Source: Candidatus Buchananbacteria bacterium (GTDB taxonomy: Bacteria; Patescibacteriota; Patescibacteriia; 2-01-FULL-39-33). From it: DNA of 35,763 nucleotides. The translations under genes were made by a program, and so were the position numbers. Positions 1-8,388 of this stretch are shown here, in pieces. The stretch covers positions 90,757 through 126,519 of the forward strand of contig JAUSEE010000033.1 of assembly GCA_030650095.1 (NCBI GenBank), in the 5' to 3' direction. The notes beneath the pieces were generated by a model. That model was not told where the DNA came from. It did no database searches and saw only the letters and a program-made list of their open reading frames with translations. The number at the start of each line of letters is the position of its first letter. Within the stretch, counting starts at the first letter, position 1.

Positions 1-2
1 GC

Positions 3-263
3 GATGACATAATAAGCGATTTTCATATTTCCATTGCTCAAGCTATGTTGGGTGATAAAGTGGAGATTGAAACAGTCGACGGCTTGGTTAATTTAAAAAT
101 CCCAGCCGGCACTCAAAGCCACAGCCGTTTCAAGCTAGCCGGAAGAGGCGTACCCCATTTAAGATCCAGAGGCAGGGGCGATCATCTTATTCGAGTGATT
201 GTTGATATTCCCAAAAACTTTAACAAAAAACAAAAGAAATTCATTGAAGAATTGGGAATATAA
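3..263 (+). CDS. dnaJ: DnaJ chaperone, C-terminal fragment (5' truncated by window edge)
   Basis: Frame is open from the window edge; translation DDIISDFHISIAQAMLGDKVEIETVDGLVNLKIPAGTQSHSRFKLAGRGVPHLR...GDHLIRVIVDIPKNFNKKQKKFIEEL is typical of the DnaJ C-terminal substrate-binding domain. Confidence 0.85.
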   Translation, partial: DDIISDFHISIAQAMLGDKVEIETVDGLVNLKIPAGTQSHSRFKLAGRGVPHLRSRGRGDHLIRVIVDIPKNFNKKQKKFIEELGI

Positions 264-269
264 ATGTTA

Positions 270-392
270 AATTAAAAATCCAAAATCTCAAGCTCCAAAT
301 AAATATCAAATTATTAAATTACAAATTATTTTATAGTTTTTGGCTTTGGTTATTGTAATTTATTTGATATTTGTAATTTTGAATTTATTATT
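270..392. repeat. AT-rich imperfect inverted repeat between dnaJ and methyltransferase gene
   Basis: Left arm ...aaataaatatcaaattattaaattacaaatta... resembles the reverse complement of the right arm ...tgtaatttatttgatatttgtaattttgaattt... Confidence 0.5.
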
Positions 393-398
393 TTTCTT

Positions 399-941
399 AT
401 GATATATATATTGATTTTAATTTTAATCATTTCCACTATTGCTACCATTATGATGTCGTCAATTATAATTGGTCTCGTTATGACCGGGGGCGTGCCTTTT
501 ATTTCTACCAATAAAAAAGATTTCAAAGCTATTTTGAAAGCGGTTGATCTAAAACCCAATGAGGTTATTTATGATTTAGGCTGCGGCAAGGCGCATCTTT
601 TGATTTATGCTAGTAAGTATTTTGGCGCCAAGGGCGTTGGTTATGAATTAACTCTTTGGCCGTATCTTTGGGCGAAATTAAAAATACATTTAAGCCAAGC
701 CCAAGTTAAGGTTTTTAGGCAGAATTTTTTTAGAGCGGATTTAACCAAGGCCGATGTGGTTTTTTGCTATCTCTTTCCGGAAGTTATGGCTAAGCTGGAG
801 CCAAAATTCGCCCAAGAGCTTAAAAGCGGCAGCCGAGTTGTCTCCTATGGCTTTAAGCTGCCCAGTAAGCCAGCTGATAAGACAGTGATTACCAATGATG
901 ATAATACTGAGCTGGGCAAGATTTATGTTTATAAATATTGA
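399..941 (+). CDS. Membrane-anchored class I SAM-dependent methyltransferase (FAM173/ATPSCKMT-like layout)
   Basis: N-terminal hydrophobic helix, then VIYDLGCGKAHLLIYASKYFGAKGVGYEL (motif I/II of Rossmann methyltransferases). Stop is TGA. Confidence 0.7.
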   Translation: MIYILILILIISTIATIMMSSIIIGLVMTGGVPFISTNKKDFKAILKAVDLKPNEVIYDLGCGKAHLLIYASKYFGAKGVGYELTLWPYLWAKLKIHLSQAQVKVFRQNFFRADLTKADVVFCYLFPEVMAKLEPKFAQELKSGSRVVSYGFKLPSKPADKTVITNDDNTELGKIYVYKY

Positions 942-977
942 TAAAATAAGGATTTTGTAGTAGAGTATAAATTAAAT

Positions 978-1145
978 TTGGCGCCATCGTCCCTGCCTCG
1001 CGTCAGACAATCGACTGCGAGTCGAGGCGGGTAGTGGGTCGAATGAAACGAGACGGGTGGCAATGAGCCAAGCTGAAAGCGTAGGCGAGATGCCGACAAA
1101 AGCGAGCTGGCGTAGCTTTTGGCGCCACCCCGGATTGGACGCCTG
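978..1145. other. GC-rich structured intergenic element of unknown function, bounded by TTGGCGCCA / TTTTGGCGCCA
   Basis: Much higher GC than flanks; contains GCCTCG...CGAGGC dyad; no convincing ORF; sits directly upstream of tRNA-Glu. Confidence 0.4.
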
Positions 1146-1171
1146 TTAGTTTGTTAAAAAAATAAATATTT

Positions 1172-1243
1172 GCCGCCATCGTCTAGTGGCTAGGACGCCT
1201 CCCTCTCACGGAGGCAACCGGGGTTCGATTCCCCGTGGCGGTA
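1172..1243 (+). tRNA. tRNA-Glu (anticodon CTC), no encoded CCA
   Basis: Cloverleaf: GCCGCCA acceptor / TGGCGGT, anticodon stem CCTCC-CTCTCAC-GGAGG, T-arm GGGG-TTCGATT-CCCC. Confidence 0.95.
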
Positions 1244-1260
1244 CATGTAAATAAAAAGCC

Positions 1261-1725
1261 ATGCTCAATATTACTATTCTGGCAGTAGGAAAAATAAAAG
1301 AAAAATCTTTTTTAGAACTTGTCTTAGAGTATCTAAAAAGATTAAAGCCTTACGCTAAAATAAAAATCGAAGAACTGAAAGCTGAACCATTTAATCCTGC
1401 TAGCAAAAATAAAGCCAGGGAAATAGAAGGGGAGAGGATAATCAATTTTTTAAAAAAATTTGCCGGCAGCCGAGTTGTCTTGTTGGATGAAAGAGGCAAA
1501 AGTTTTTCTTCTCTGGAGCTAGCTGATTTTATCAGTGATGAGAAATCTCATTTTATTTTTGTCATTGGCGGATCACTGGGCTTGTCTGAAAATGTCAAAG
1601 AAAAGATAAAATCAAGGCTGTCATTGTCTAAGCTAACTTTCCCCCATGAAATGGCCAGAGTGATTTTACTGGAACAAATATATCGGTCTGTCGCCATACT
1701 CAAAAATAAAGAGTATCATTATTAA
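1261..1725 (+). CDS. rlmH: 23S rRNA (pseudouridine1915-N3)-methyltransferase RlmH
   Basis: LDERGKSFSS..., FVIGGSLGLSENVKEK, C-terminal HEMARVILLEQIYRSVAILKNKEYHY are RlmH/YbeA signatures. Confidence 0.95.
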   Translation: MLNITILAVGKIKEKSFLELVLEYLKRLKPYAKIKIEELKAEPFNPASKNKAREIEGERIINFLKKFAGSRVVLLDERGKSFSSLELADFISDEKSHFIFVIGGSLGLSENVKEKIKSRLSLSKLTFPHEMARVILLEQIYRSVAILKNKEYHY

Positions 1726-1734
1726 TTTTGATCT

Positions 1735-1772
1735 AAAAAGACTAAAAGGCAATAACTTTTTAGTCTTTTTTA
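1735..1772 (+). terminator. Rho-independent terminator after rlmH
   Basis: AAAAAGACTAAAAGGCAATAACTTTTTAGTCTTTTTT hairpin with T-tract. Confidence 0.8.
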
Positions 1773-1855
1773 TTTTTTATAATTAGATATATTTTATCTA
1801 AATTTAGCTGTATTCTATCAATTAAATAGCAGTTCTAAACTGTTATATTTTTTAC

Positions 1856-1884
1856 TTGACAAAATAAGTTTTTTAATGTAAAGT
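1856..1884 (+). promoter_or_regulatory. Sigma70-type promoter of the six-gene cluster
   Basis: TTGACA (1856-1861), 17-bp spacer, TAAAGT (1879-1884). Confidence 0.75.
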
Positions 1885-1892
1885 TTAAAGTT

Positions 1893-1950
1893 GCGTTTTA
1901 GATGTGAAACGCTTCAGTGAACGTTGACAACTGAAGAAAAAAGGAGAAAG
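1893..1950 (+). promoter_or_regulatory. Structured 5' leader: two short hairpins then SD
   Basis: GCGTTT(1893-1898)/AAACGC(1907-1912); CTTCAGT(1912-1918)/ACTGAAG(1930-1936); SD AAGGAGAAAGG. Confidence 0.55.
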
Positions 1951-1957
1951 GAAAGTT

Positions 1958-3268
1958 ATGTCGCAAGGTAATAGCGGAATGGAAATTTTGCAGCAGTTAT
2001 TGGATAATACCGATCAGGCTGTCAAGAGCATTGAAGGCCGAAGTCAGGCTGCTATTGAAGAGCAGTTGGCCGGCATTGAAAAGAAATTTTCCGAAGCGGA
2101 AAAAATTAAAGATCAGAATGAACGTGATATTCGCCTGAAGGTTTTGGAAGCTGAATTTCGCAGTTTATCCAAAGACGCAGCCCAAGAAGAGAAGGATTTG
2201 GCCGAAGCAGTTTTTGGCTTGAATGGCATGCTTGAAACTATGGGCGCCGAATATGACAATCTTGGACAGCTGTCAGAATCGGATCAGGCCGGCATCAAAA
2301 AGGCGGAAAACGCCATTGCTGAGGCCGAACAGGATTTGCTTTCAGCTCAAGGCAAGCGCTGGTTCCGCAGTCATGCGGTGAGCCAAGCAGAATTGGCCGT
2401 GCAAGAGACCAAGAGTCGATTGAAACAGCTTCAAGATGAATCGCGCAAAAATGCCCGCCAACGCCTCATGCACGCTGATATGAGCACTAGTCTTCAAGAA
2501 TTTCAAGTCCGGGTAGAAAAAACAATTGCTATTATGACCAGACGATTGAATGATATTACAACCCAACTTAAGAGTGTATCTGTTAGAAAGTCCAAGGCTT
2601 TTGAAATCAAGGAAGCGGCAGCCCAAGCTTTGGAACAATTGGATTCCAATTTGAACGAAGCTGAAGCCTCTCTTCGGGGCGAGGAAGAATTGCTTGAAAC
2701 CATGATAAATGGCACCAAAGAACATTCGGCTCAAACCGAAAAAGTTTCTAATCTTAGGGCGCAAGTGGAAGATTTGCGCGGCAATCGCAATACGGCTTTT
2801 ACTCTTTTCCAATCAAAAGAAAAATTTTCCGCTGAATTGGAAATCCATGAGCGCACCCAGATGAAGCTTCGTGATAACCAGCGCATGTGGATTGTTGCCT
2901 TGAAATCCGATACCGAGGAGCGCGTGGTCAGTTTTAAGTCGCGTCTCGAAGCCATGAAAGCCGCGGCCGATCAGGAAATCGCCAAGGAATTGGATGACAT
3001 GGGATCTCAAGTTGATCAAAACAACGCCGAATATATGGCGCGTGTCGGATCGGCTTCCGATCGTTTGCGAATGGATAAATTGGAAAAGCATCCCGAGCGC
3101 ATTCGGAAAATTGTTGAGGTTCAACAAGCCCAGGCCGAAGCTGTCTCGGCGATTCGCCAGCGTGAAACTAAAGCCATTGATGATTTTCGTAAAAGATACG
3201 GCATTGATCCGACCAGGTCATCCTTTTTTCATTACGAGAAAGGATCACCGGAGCCGGAAGGCGTTTAA
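1958..3268 (+). CDS. Long coiled-coil cytoplasmic protein, gene 1 of AAA+ cluster (unknown function)
   Basis: SD AAGGAGAAAGG; 436-aa protein dominated by Glu/Ala/Lys/Gln-rich heptad-like sequence, no signal peptide or TM seen. Confidence 0.85.
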   Translation: MSQGNSGMEILQQLLDNTDQAVKSIEGRSQAAIEEQLAGIEKKFSEAEKIKDQNERDIRLKVLEAEFRSLSKDAAQEEKDLAEAVFGLNGMLETMGAEYDNLGQLSESDQAGIKKAENAIAEAEQDLLSAQGKRWFRSHAVSQAELAVQETKSRLKQLQDESRKNARQRLMHADMSTSLQEFQVRVEKTIAIMTRRLNDITTQLKSVSVRKSKAFEIKEAAAQALEQLDSNLNEAEASLRGEEELLETMINGTKEHSAQTEKVSNLRAQVEDLRGNRNTAFTLFQSKEKFSAELEIHERTQMKLRDNQRMWIVALKSDTEERVVSFKSRLEAMKAAADQEIAKELDDMGSQVDQNNAEYMARVGSASDRLRMDKLEKHPERIRKIVEVQQAQAEAVSAIRQRETKAIDDFRKRYGIDPTRSSFFHYEKGSPEPEGV

Positions 3269-3294
3269 TTGTTATTTTTTCTGTCATTCATGTC

Positions 3295-3325
3295 GGGGAA
3301 GCTCTCTAAGCTTCCCCTATTTTTT
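3295..3325 (+). terminator. Strong terminator-like hairpin inside the cluster, after gene 1
   Basis: GGGGAAGCT-CTCTA-AGCTTCCCC 9-bp perfect stem followed by TATTTTTTT. Confidence 0.85.
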
Positions 3326-3375
3326 TAAAATAAATGCTGTTTTAATGTTTCCACCAGACCAGAAAGGAGAAATTA

Positions 3376-4527
3376 ATGACAAATGCCGTTAATCCGGTTT
3401 TAGCCAAGCAATTTGATATAACCGAATTAGATAGAAGAAGCGAATATAATATTTATTTCAGCGAAATGATCAAGCTGTTTGAACTGTTGATGAAATGCTA
3501 TCAATTGCAAGCAGACGGAGGCAATCTTGAAGCTAAAATAGTGAAGGTATTTTTGGATAAATTGCTTTGCACCATGGAAGCTCTTAAAATGAAATATTAT
3601 TTTAATACCGACCATTTTTTAAAAATTGATCTGATTGATTCCGGATTTCCTAATCACTTAGAAATAGAGTCTTTAGGTGTTGATTTGGAGATTAAAGCTG
3701 ATAAACTTGGCCAGTTGCCAACCGAATCAGTTTTGAGGCGGGTGATATTGGATAGGATGCTAACCAAATCAGAGGAGCCTGTGGAAGAGCTTCTTTTAAT
3801 GAGCAATCGTTCGTATTTGGAAATGCTTGATAGTGATAGCCTCTTTTTTATTTTTACTCCAGGTGAAATTACTTTGATGAGTACCAAACCGGAATATCGC
3901 TCCTACACTTTTTCCTGGGCTTATTGGGATTTTTCTACCAATTGTCCTTATATTAATATCATGACATTTCATCAAGATATTAAACAAGAGCCTCTCGAGG
4001 AAAAGGGATTATCTTTTTATGAATTTATGGCGGTGATCAGATCCGAAGGATCCAGGGCTTGCGATGTTGGTATTTTAGCTATGATTATTGATGAGCAGAT
4101 TGAAAGCATCCATCCCAAGATTATCAAACGTATTGGCTTGGGACCGCTGTATTCAAGATTTTTAACCAACAGTGATAATGTGGCTGAAATAGAATATTGC
4201 AATCCTGTGTTGGCGCAAGCCATAATTGATTGCGGATTAAAGGATGATGATTTTGTTTGTTTGATCGAGGATAATATTGTTTTTTCCGATCGACAGAAAA
4301 TTCATAGCAGCATGCTGACTTTTCGGAAAAAGGTCCGTGAGATATTTTTTATTCCAGAAGATGATCCCAAGTGTTATGAAAAAAGAGCTTCAGTGGTTCA
4401 CCGCTATGCTTTGATGCCCCACGCTTTGTTTCAATATTTAAGCGAAGGCAAAAAGGTTAAAGATAGCGGTTTAGCTGATTGTAAGATTTTAACTTATGAT
4501 GATAAGGAGGAAGTATATGGCATCTGA
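3376..4527 (+). CDS. Unknown protein (383 aa), gene 2 of AAA+ cluster
   Basis: SD AAAGGAG at proper spacing; overlaps next start by 11 bp. Confidence 0.85.
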   Translation: MTNAVNPVLAKQFDITELDRRSEYNIYFSEMIKLFELLMKCYQLQADGGNLEAKIVKVFLDKLLCTMEALKMKYYFNTDHFLKIDLIDSGFPNHLEIESLGVDLEIKADKLGQLPTESVLRRVILDRMLTKSEEPVEELLLMSNRSYLEMLDSDSLFFIFTPGEITLMSTKPEYRSYTFSWAYWDFSTNCPYINIMTFHQDIKQEPLEEKGLSFYEFMAVIRSEGSRACDVGILAMIIDEQIESIHPKIIKRIGLGPLYSRFLTNSDNVAEIEYCNPVLAQAIIDCGLKDDDFVCLIEDNIVFSDRQKIHSSMLTFRKKVREIFFIPEDDPKCYEKRASVVHRYALMPHALFQYLSEGKKVKDSGLADCKILTYDDKEEVYGI

Positions 4528-6466
4528 TACGGCTTATTTGCCGATTAAAGAATCACAATTAACTGAACATACAGAAAGAGCTAATGCTGTTTTAAATTCT
4601 GCCAGGTGGGCTCCCAAAAAGGGAATTCTCGATCACAAGCCGGCTGAAGTTTCAGCTGGCAAATGGCGCGAGTCTACCACTGAACGCACCACCGAGCAAG
4701 AGAAAAAATTGCTTATCTTGGCCCATCGTCTTTCCGGGCAGTCCATGCTTTTGACTGAAGACATTAATCACGTCATGAATGTAATTTTTCAAGGTTTGAA
4801 AATCGGCATGCATCTTTCTGCCACTTACGCTCAATTTTCTAATTTGGGTGTATTAATATCCCAAAATAACAAAGGTCTTCTAACAGAAGCCCAGAAGACA
4901 GAGTTTAGAGGCAAATATGTGACGGCTTCGGCTATTACAGCTTACGCCCTGTCTTATTATGTTGCCTGGAATCTGTCTAAATATAAAATCGAAGAAGTAG
5001 CCAATGTTAAAATGGAATTTGATGGTTTGCCGGAATTGTCTTTGGATAACCCGGCTCGAACTGTCAATTGCTTGATGTTTTATTTTGGAGCTTACGTGGA
5101 AGATGTAACCAAGGTGCGTTCCAGTATTGAAATGGTTAAAATGGCCCTGCTTTATTTCTCGTCTGTTTTGGATGAGATTAATTTACGCAAGTCAGCGCTT
5201 CAATATATGGAACCATTTACCAACAATTCGTATAGGCTCGAAGAGAGCGATTTTACTATTGAAGGTTTTGAAACTCATTTGGGCAATGGCGCTTCCAGCA
5301 TTGAATTTAATCATGTTGATTTGCATGACATTGTCGGCAATCAGATCGCCAAACATGAAGCGAGGCGGCTGGTTGAACGTCTGATGTGTTATGACATTTT
5401 AACCAAGAAGAATCCGATTATGAAGTTGGGTGGTTTTCCGGCGGTGCGCATGGGCTTTGGCCCTCCCGGCACTGGCAAGAGCATGCTTATTTCGGCTATT
5501 GCTACCTTATTGGATGATTGGTGCACACAGCTTAATATTCCATTTTTGTTTTGGCCCATGCCTGATACGGTAGTTTCTACCTTTCAGGGCGGTTCGGCCG
5601 AACACATGATGGCTTGGATGAAGCCCATCAAGGATCCATCCAGAATAATCTACGCGCCGATTGATGATGCCGAAAATAATTTGGAAGAACGTAGCCGGCA
5701 GGGCGTTTCAGCTGGTGTCAGGGAAGTTATTGCTGTTTTTTTACGTAATACCGAGGGTGCCTATGCGGTGAACCACGGCAATTCGGTCATTGATATTTTC
5801 ACCAATTTGCCCGATCAGGTTGATAAGGCGGTCTTGTCTCGAGTACGAAGCCGTTTTATTATCGCTGGAGCGGAAAATTGGCGTGATTTTGCGGATCAGA
5901 ATAAACTTTGGATTGATAAATATGGCCTTGATGCCAGTTTGGTTAAAATGATAGATCCTAGGAATTATGAATATTTTGCAGCCCAGAAGTTTAGCCAAGC
6001 AGCTGAAGTGGCATATGGCCAAATTGCTGGATTATCAGATAGCCGTCTTGATGAAATTTTCCAAAAAATTGCTAAGGACAATAAGCCCAATGAATATTTG
6101 TATTTTGCCAAGATGGAAGAAGCTGTTAAGGCAGTCTTTCCAACTTTTACTTCTCGCGATGTCAGAAATATCCAAGAAGCGGTTGATGGCCGAATTATGG
6201 ACTTTGATTTTCCTGATGAATGGATGGGTAATCCTGATATGTTTTTTAATCGCAGTTATGATGAAAAATTAGCTTTGCTTTTGGAACTTCGGCGCCATAA
6301 CATGAAGGGCTTGGCTTTTCATGATATTTTCCTGCAAGAATGCCGGCGTTATTTTTCCAATATGATTAAAATTGTTGATGAAGGCAGAAAACGCCAATTG
6401 GAAGATGCTGTTAGTCGCCTTAAAATTGAAAAAGAGGCTGCTCAAATTGTCCTAGGAACAAGATAG
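4517..6466 (+). CDS. AAA+ ATPase (divergent classical-AAA type), gene 3 of cluster
   Basis: Start moved to ATG 4517 behind SD AAGGAGG (ORF track begins at 4496). Walker A GFGPPGTGKS, pore-loop-like FQGGSAEHMM, Walker-B-like RIIYAPIDDAEN, sensor-1/Arg-finger-like VIDIFTNLPDQVDKAVLSRVRSRF. Confidence 0.9.
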   Translation: MASDTAYLPIKESQLTEHTERANAVLNSARWAPKKGILDHKPAEVSAGKWRESTTERTTEQEKKLLILAHRLSGQSMLLTEDINHVMNVIFQGLKIGMHLSATYAQFSNLGVLISQNNKGLLTEAQKTEFRGKYVTASAITAYALSYYVAWNLSKYKIEEVANVKMEFDGLPELSLDNPARTVNCLMFYFGAYVEDVTKVRSSIEMVKMALLYFSSVLDEINLRKSALQYMEPFTNNSYRLEESDFTIEGFETHLGNGASSIEFNHVDLHDIVGNQIAKHEARRLVERLMCYDILTKKNPIMKLGGFPAVRMGFGPPGTGKSMLISAIATLLDDWCTQLNIPFLFWPMPDTVVSTFQGGSAEHMMAWMKPIKDPSRIIYAPIDDAENNLEERSRQGVSAGVREVIAVFLRNTEGAYAVNHGNSVIDIFTNLPDQVDKAVLSRVRSRFIIAGAENWRDFADQNKLWIDKYGLDASLVKMIDPRNYEYFAAQKFSQAAEVAYGQIAGLSDSRLDEIFQKIAKDNKPNEYLYFAKMEEAVKAVFPTFTSRDVRNIQEAVDGRIMDFDFPDEWMGNPDMFFNRSYDEKLALLLELRRHNMKGLAFHDIFLQECRRYFSNMIKIVDEGRKRQLEDAVSRLKIEKEAAQIVLGTR

Positions 6467-6478
6467 AAAGGAGAAGGG

Positions 6479-7750
6479 ATGAAAAGACTCATTGAAAATG
6501 GCCTTTTTGGAGCCGGGTTAATCTCTTTAAGAACGCCAGAAATGGTGGCTCGTTATAACGCTACTTTAGAAGGATTGGGTGTTAAGCCCACATCTTTAAA
6601 ACAGTTTTCCATTGACGGCATTGGCTGGAGTCCGGAAATTGCCCATGAGCAAGGAGATAATTTCTATCTTGCTCACGGCGTTGCCAATCAATTGGCGATT
6701 ATCGCCACACCTGATCAGGATAATATGCCCATACATTTCCCTTTCACTTCTTACAACAGAAGGATGATGAAGGAGTATTTTGAAAAATTCCGGCGTGAAA
6801 TAGCCGATTTAACCGGCAGCGCTTTTATCTTTTTGGATATTGATCCGGAGATGGTTGATTTTGAGAGTCCTATGGATTTGCTCTTGATTGATCACATCAT
6901 TATTCGTTCTGAAGCCAGCGGCTTAATCGAAGCGGCTAGAAAACAGAAAGATTTACTTGATCAATTCCAAGATGATCGCAGTGCTTGGTTTGATCAGCAA
7001 TTAAGACAGGACATTATTGAAAGCGCTAAAAAATATGGCGACCTAAGATTTAGGAGTATTAATATTCCTAATATGAAATTCAGCGATCTAAGATATTTTT
7101 ATACCAGAGCCTTTAATGGAGTTTTCGTTTTCTGCGATCTGGAAAACGCCAACCATCATTCTGTCCTGATTATGGAAGATGAAGATCAATATAAATCGGT
7201 TAAGATAAACGGGCAGGGGATTTATTATTTGGGAGATTCCAAGATAATAGATCGTTTAACCAAATATGGCTTAATTGAAATTGATTTAGAGTGGTATAGA
7301 AATAATCTAGATGAGCTAAGAAAGAAGCGCGGGGCTTTGATACTTAGCGCTATTTGCGAAAATTATCCCGATATAGACTATGGCAAGACGACGTCGCCTA
7401 AAAAGAAAAGCCTAATAAAGGATTTAGGCGATAGGATGCCTAAAGTTTTCTTTCAACTGCAGAGATTGATTAAACAATTGACTATCGGACAGATTCCGAC
7501 AGTCAGTAATTTGTCTCCCAGTTTAAAACGAATTTTAATCCATCCGGCCAGTTCTTTAGCTGGTCCTGATAGGGAAGTTGTTTGGCAGATGATTTGCAAA
7601 ATTTGCCCCCTGGAAGTTTTACGGCTGTATGTTTCCGATAAAGACTTGTTTTTTAGGGAATATTTAACTTGGCCCGAAGCGAAAAAGAAATGGGTTGTTG
7701 AATTTCTGAAAGAAAATTATACGCCAGAAATGGAAAAAGAAGAACTTTAA
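6479..7750 (+). CDS. Unknown protein (423 aa), gene 4; resembles from memory the DUF6638-type family (unverified)
   Basis: SD GAAAGGAG; N-term MKRLIENGLFGAGLISLRTPEMVARYNATLEGLGVKPTSLKQFSIDGIGWSPEIAHE. Confidence 0.8.
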   Translation: MKRLIENGLFGAGLISLRTPEMVARYNATLEGLGVKPTSLKQFSIDGIGWSPEIAHEQGDNFYLAHGVANQLAIIATPDQDNMPIHFPFTSYNRRMMKEYFEKFRREIADLTGSAFIFLDIDPEMVDFESPMDLLLIDHIIIRSEASGLIEAARKQKDLLDQFQDDRSAWFDQQLRQDIIESAKKYGDLRFRSINIPNMKFSDLRYFYTRAFNGVFVFCDLENANHHSVLIMEDEDQYKSVKINGQGIYYLGDSKIIDRLTKYGLIEIDLEWYRNNLDELRKKRGALILSAICENYPDIDYGKTTSPKKKSLIKDLGDRMPKVFFQLQRLIKQLTIGQIPTVSNLSPSLKRILIHPASSLAGPDREVVWQMICKICPLEVLRLYVSDKDLFFREYLTWPEAKKKWVVEFLKENYTPEMEKEEL

Positions 7751-7768
7751 CCATCGGAGGATGAAGAC

Positions 7769-8383
7769 ATGATGTCTGTTTCGCAATATGTGATATTTTG
7801 GTCCGTCTTGTTTATTGGTTTTGGAGCGATTTGGTATAATCTTGATCGGCGTTTTGGAGTCAGATGGTATCGTTCTTGGTACAATATGACTCATAAAAAT
7901 AAATTGACGGAAGATAAAGCTATCGGTTTTATTTATAATCGTTCCACTCATTCTAAAGCCGCCTCCGCCGCTTTTATTGCTACTTTGCAAAGCATTCTAG
8001 TGGCCTGGTATATGGAAGTTAATCTTTTGGTAGCTTTAATCATGTGGCTAGCAGAAACTCCTCTGATGATGTTAGGTTTTTATCTGGCCCCCTTGGCTTG
8101 TGCCATTTGGCGAAAAAAAGAAATACTCTTCAAAACAGTCGATAAAGTGGAAAGCGGAGAACTCCAAGTGGGCGCTGAAGTAAGCCGGGTAGCCAAGAGA
8201 ATGGTGGCGCCGGTTAGAGAGCGTTTAGAAGCAATTCAGTCAAATATTGAAGCGGCTATATCGGGCGATGATGATGATTCTATTGTAGAACAGCCATCAC
8301 CGGATGATTTGCGGCTTAAAGAATTGGAGGAGACTGATCCGAGGAAGCTGATGTCTAAATTCACCAAACAAGGAGGTGATTAA
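7769..8383 (+). CDS. Small membrane protein with acidic cytoplasmic tail, gene 5 of cluster
   Basis: SD CGGAGG; about 3 predicted TM helices by eye, then helical tail with ISGDDDDSIVEQPSPDD. Confidence 0.8.
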   Translation: MMSVSQYVIFWSVLFIGFGAIWYNLDRRFGVRWYRSWYNMTHKNKLTEDKAIGFIYNRSTHSKAASAAFIATLQSILVAWYMEVNLLVALIMWLAETPLMMLGFYLAPLACAIWRKKEILFKTVDKVESGELQVGAEVSRVAKRMVAPVRERLEAIQSNIEAAISGDDDDSIVEQPSPDDLRLKELEETDPRKLMSKFTKQGGD

Positions 8384-8388
8384 CAGCC

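Noticed and set aside
399-941. Alternative genetic code (UGA recoded as in Gracilibacteria/SR1)
   Set aside because: The methyltransferase gene ends naturally at TGA (939-941), and conserved genes show no in-frame TGA, so the standard bacterial code fits.
978-1145. Second, degenerate tRNA gene
   Set aside because: The GGCGCCATCGTCC start resembles tRNA-Glu but no anticodon arm or T-arm could be assembled; kept only as an unexplained element.
2342-3127. Minus-strand ORFs (2342-2812, 2503-2718, 2731-2955, 2813-3127) inside the coiled-coil gene
   Set aside because: Antisense to a long, well-supported CDS with strong SD; low-complexity translations and no own signals.
2994-3392. + strand 132-aa ORF overlapping genes 1 and 2
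   Set aside because: Out of frame with gene 1, runs through the terminator hairpin, and its protein shows no recognisable features.
4496-4516. Upstream start for the AAA+ ATPase (MMIRRKYM...)
   Set aside because: These codons overlap the SD (AAGGAGG) that correctly spaces ATG 4517.
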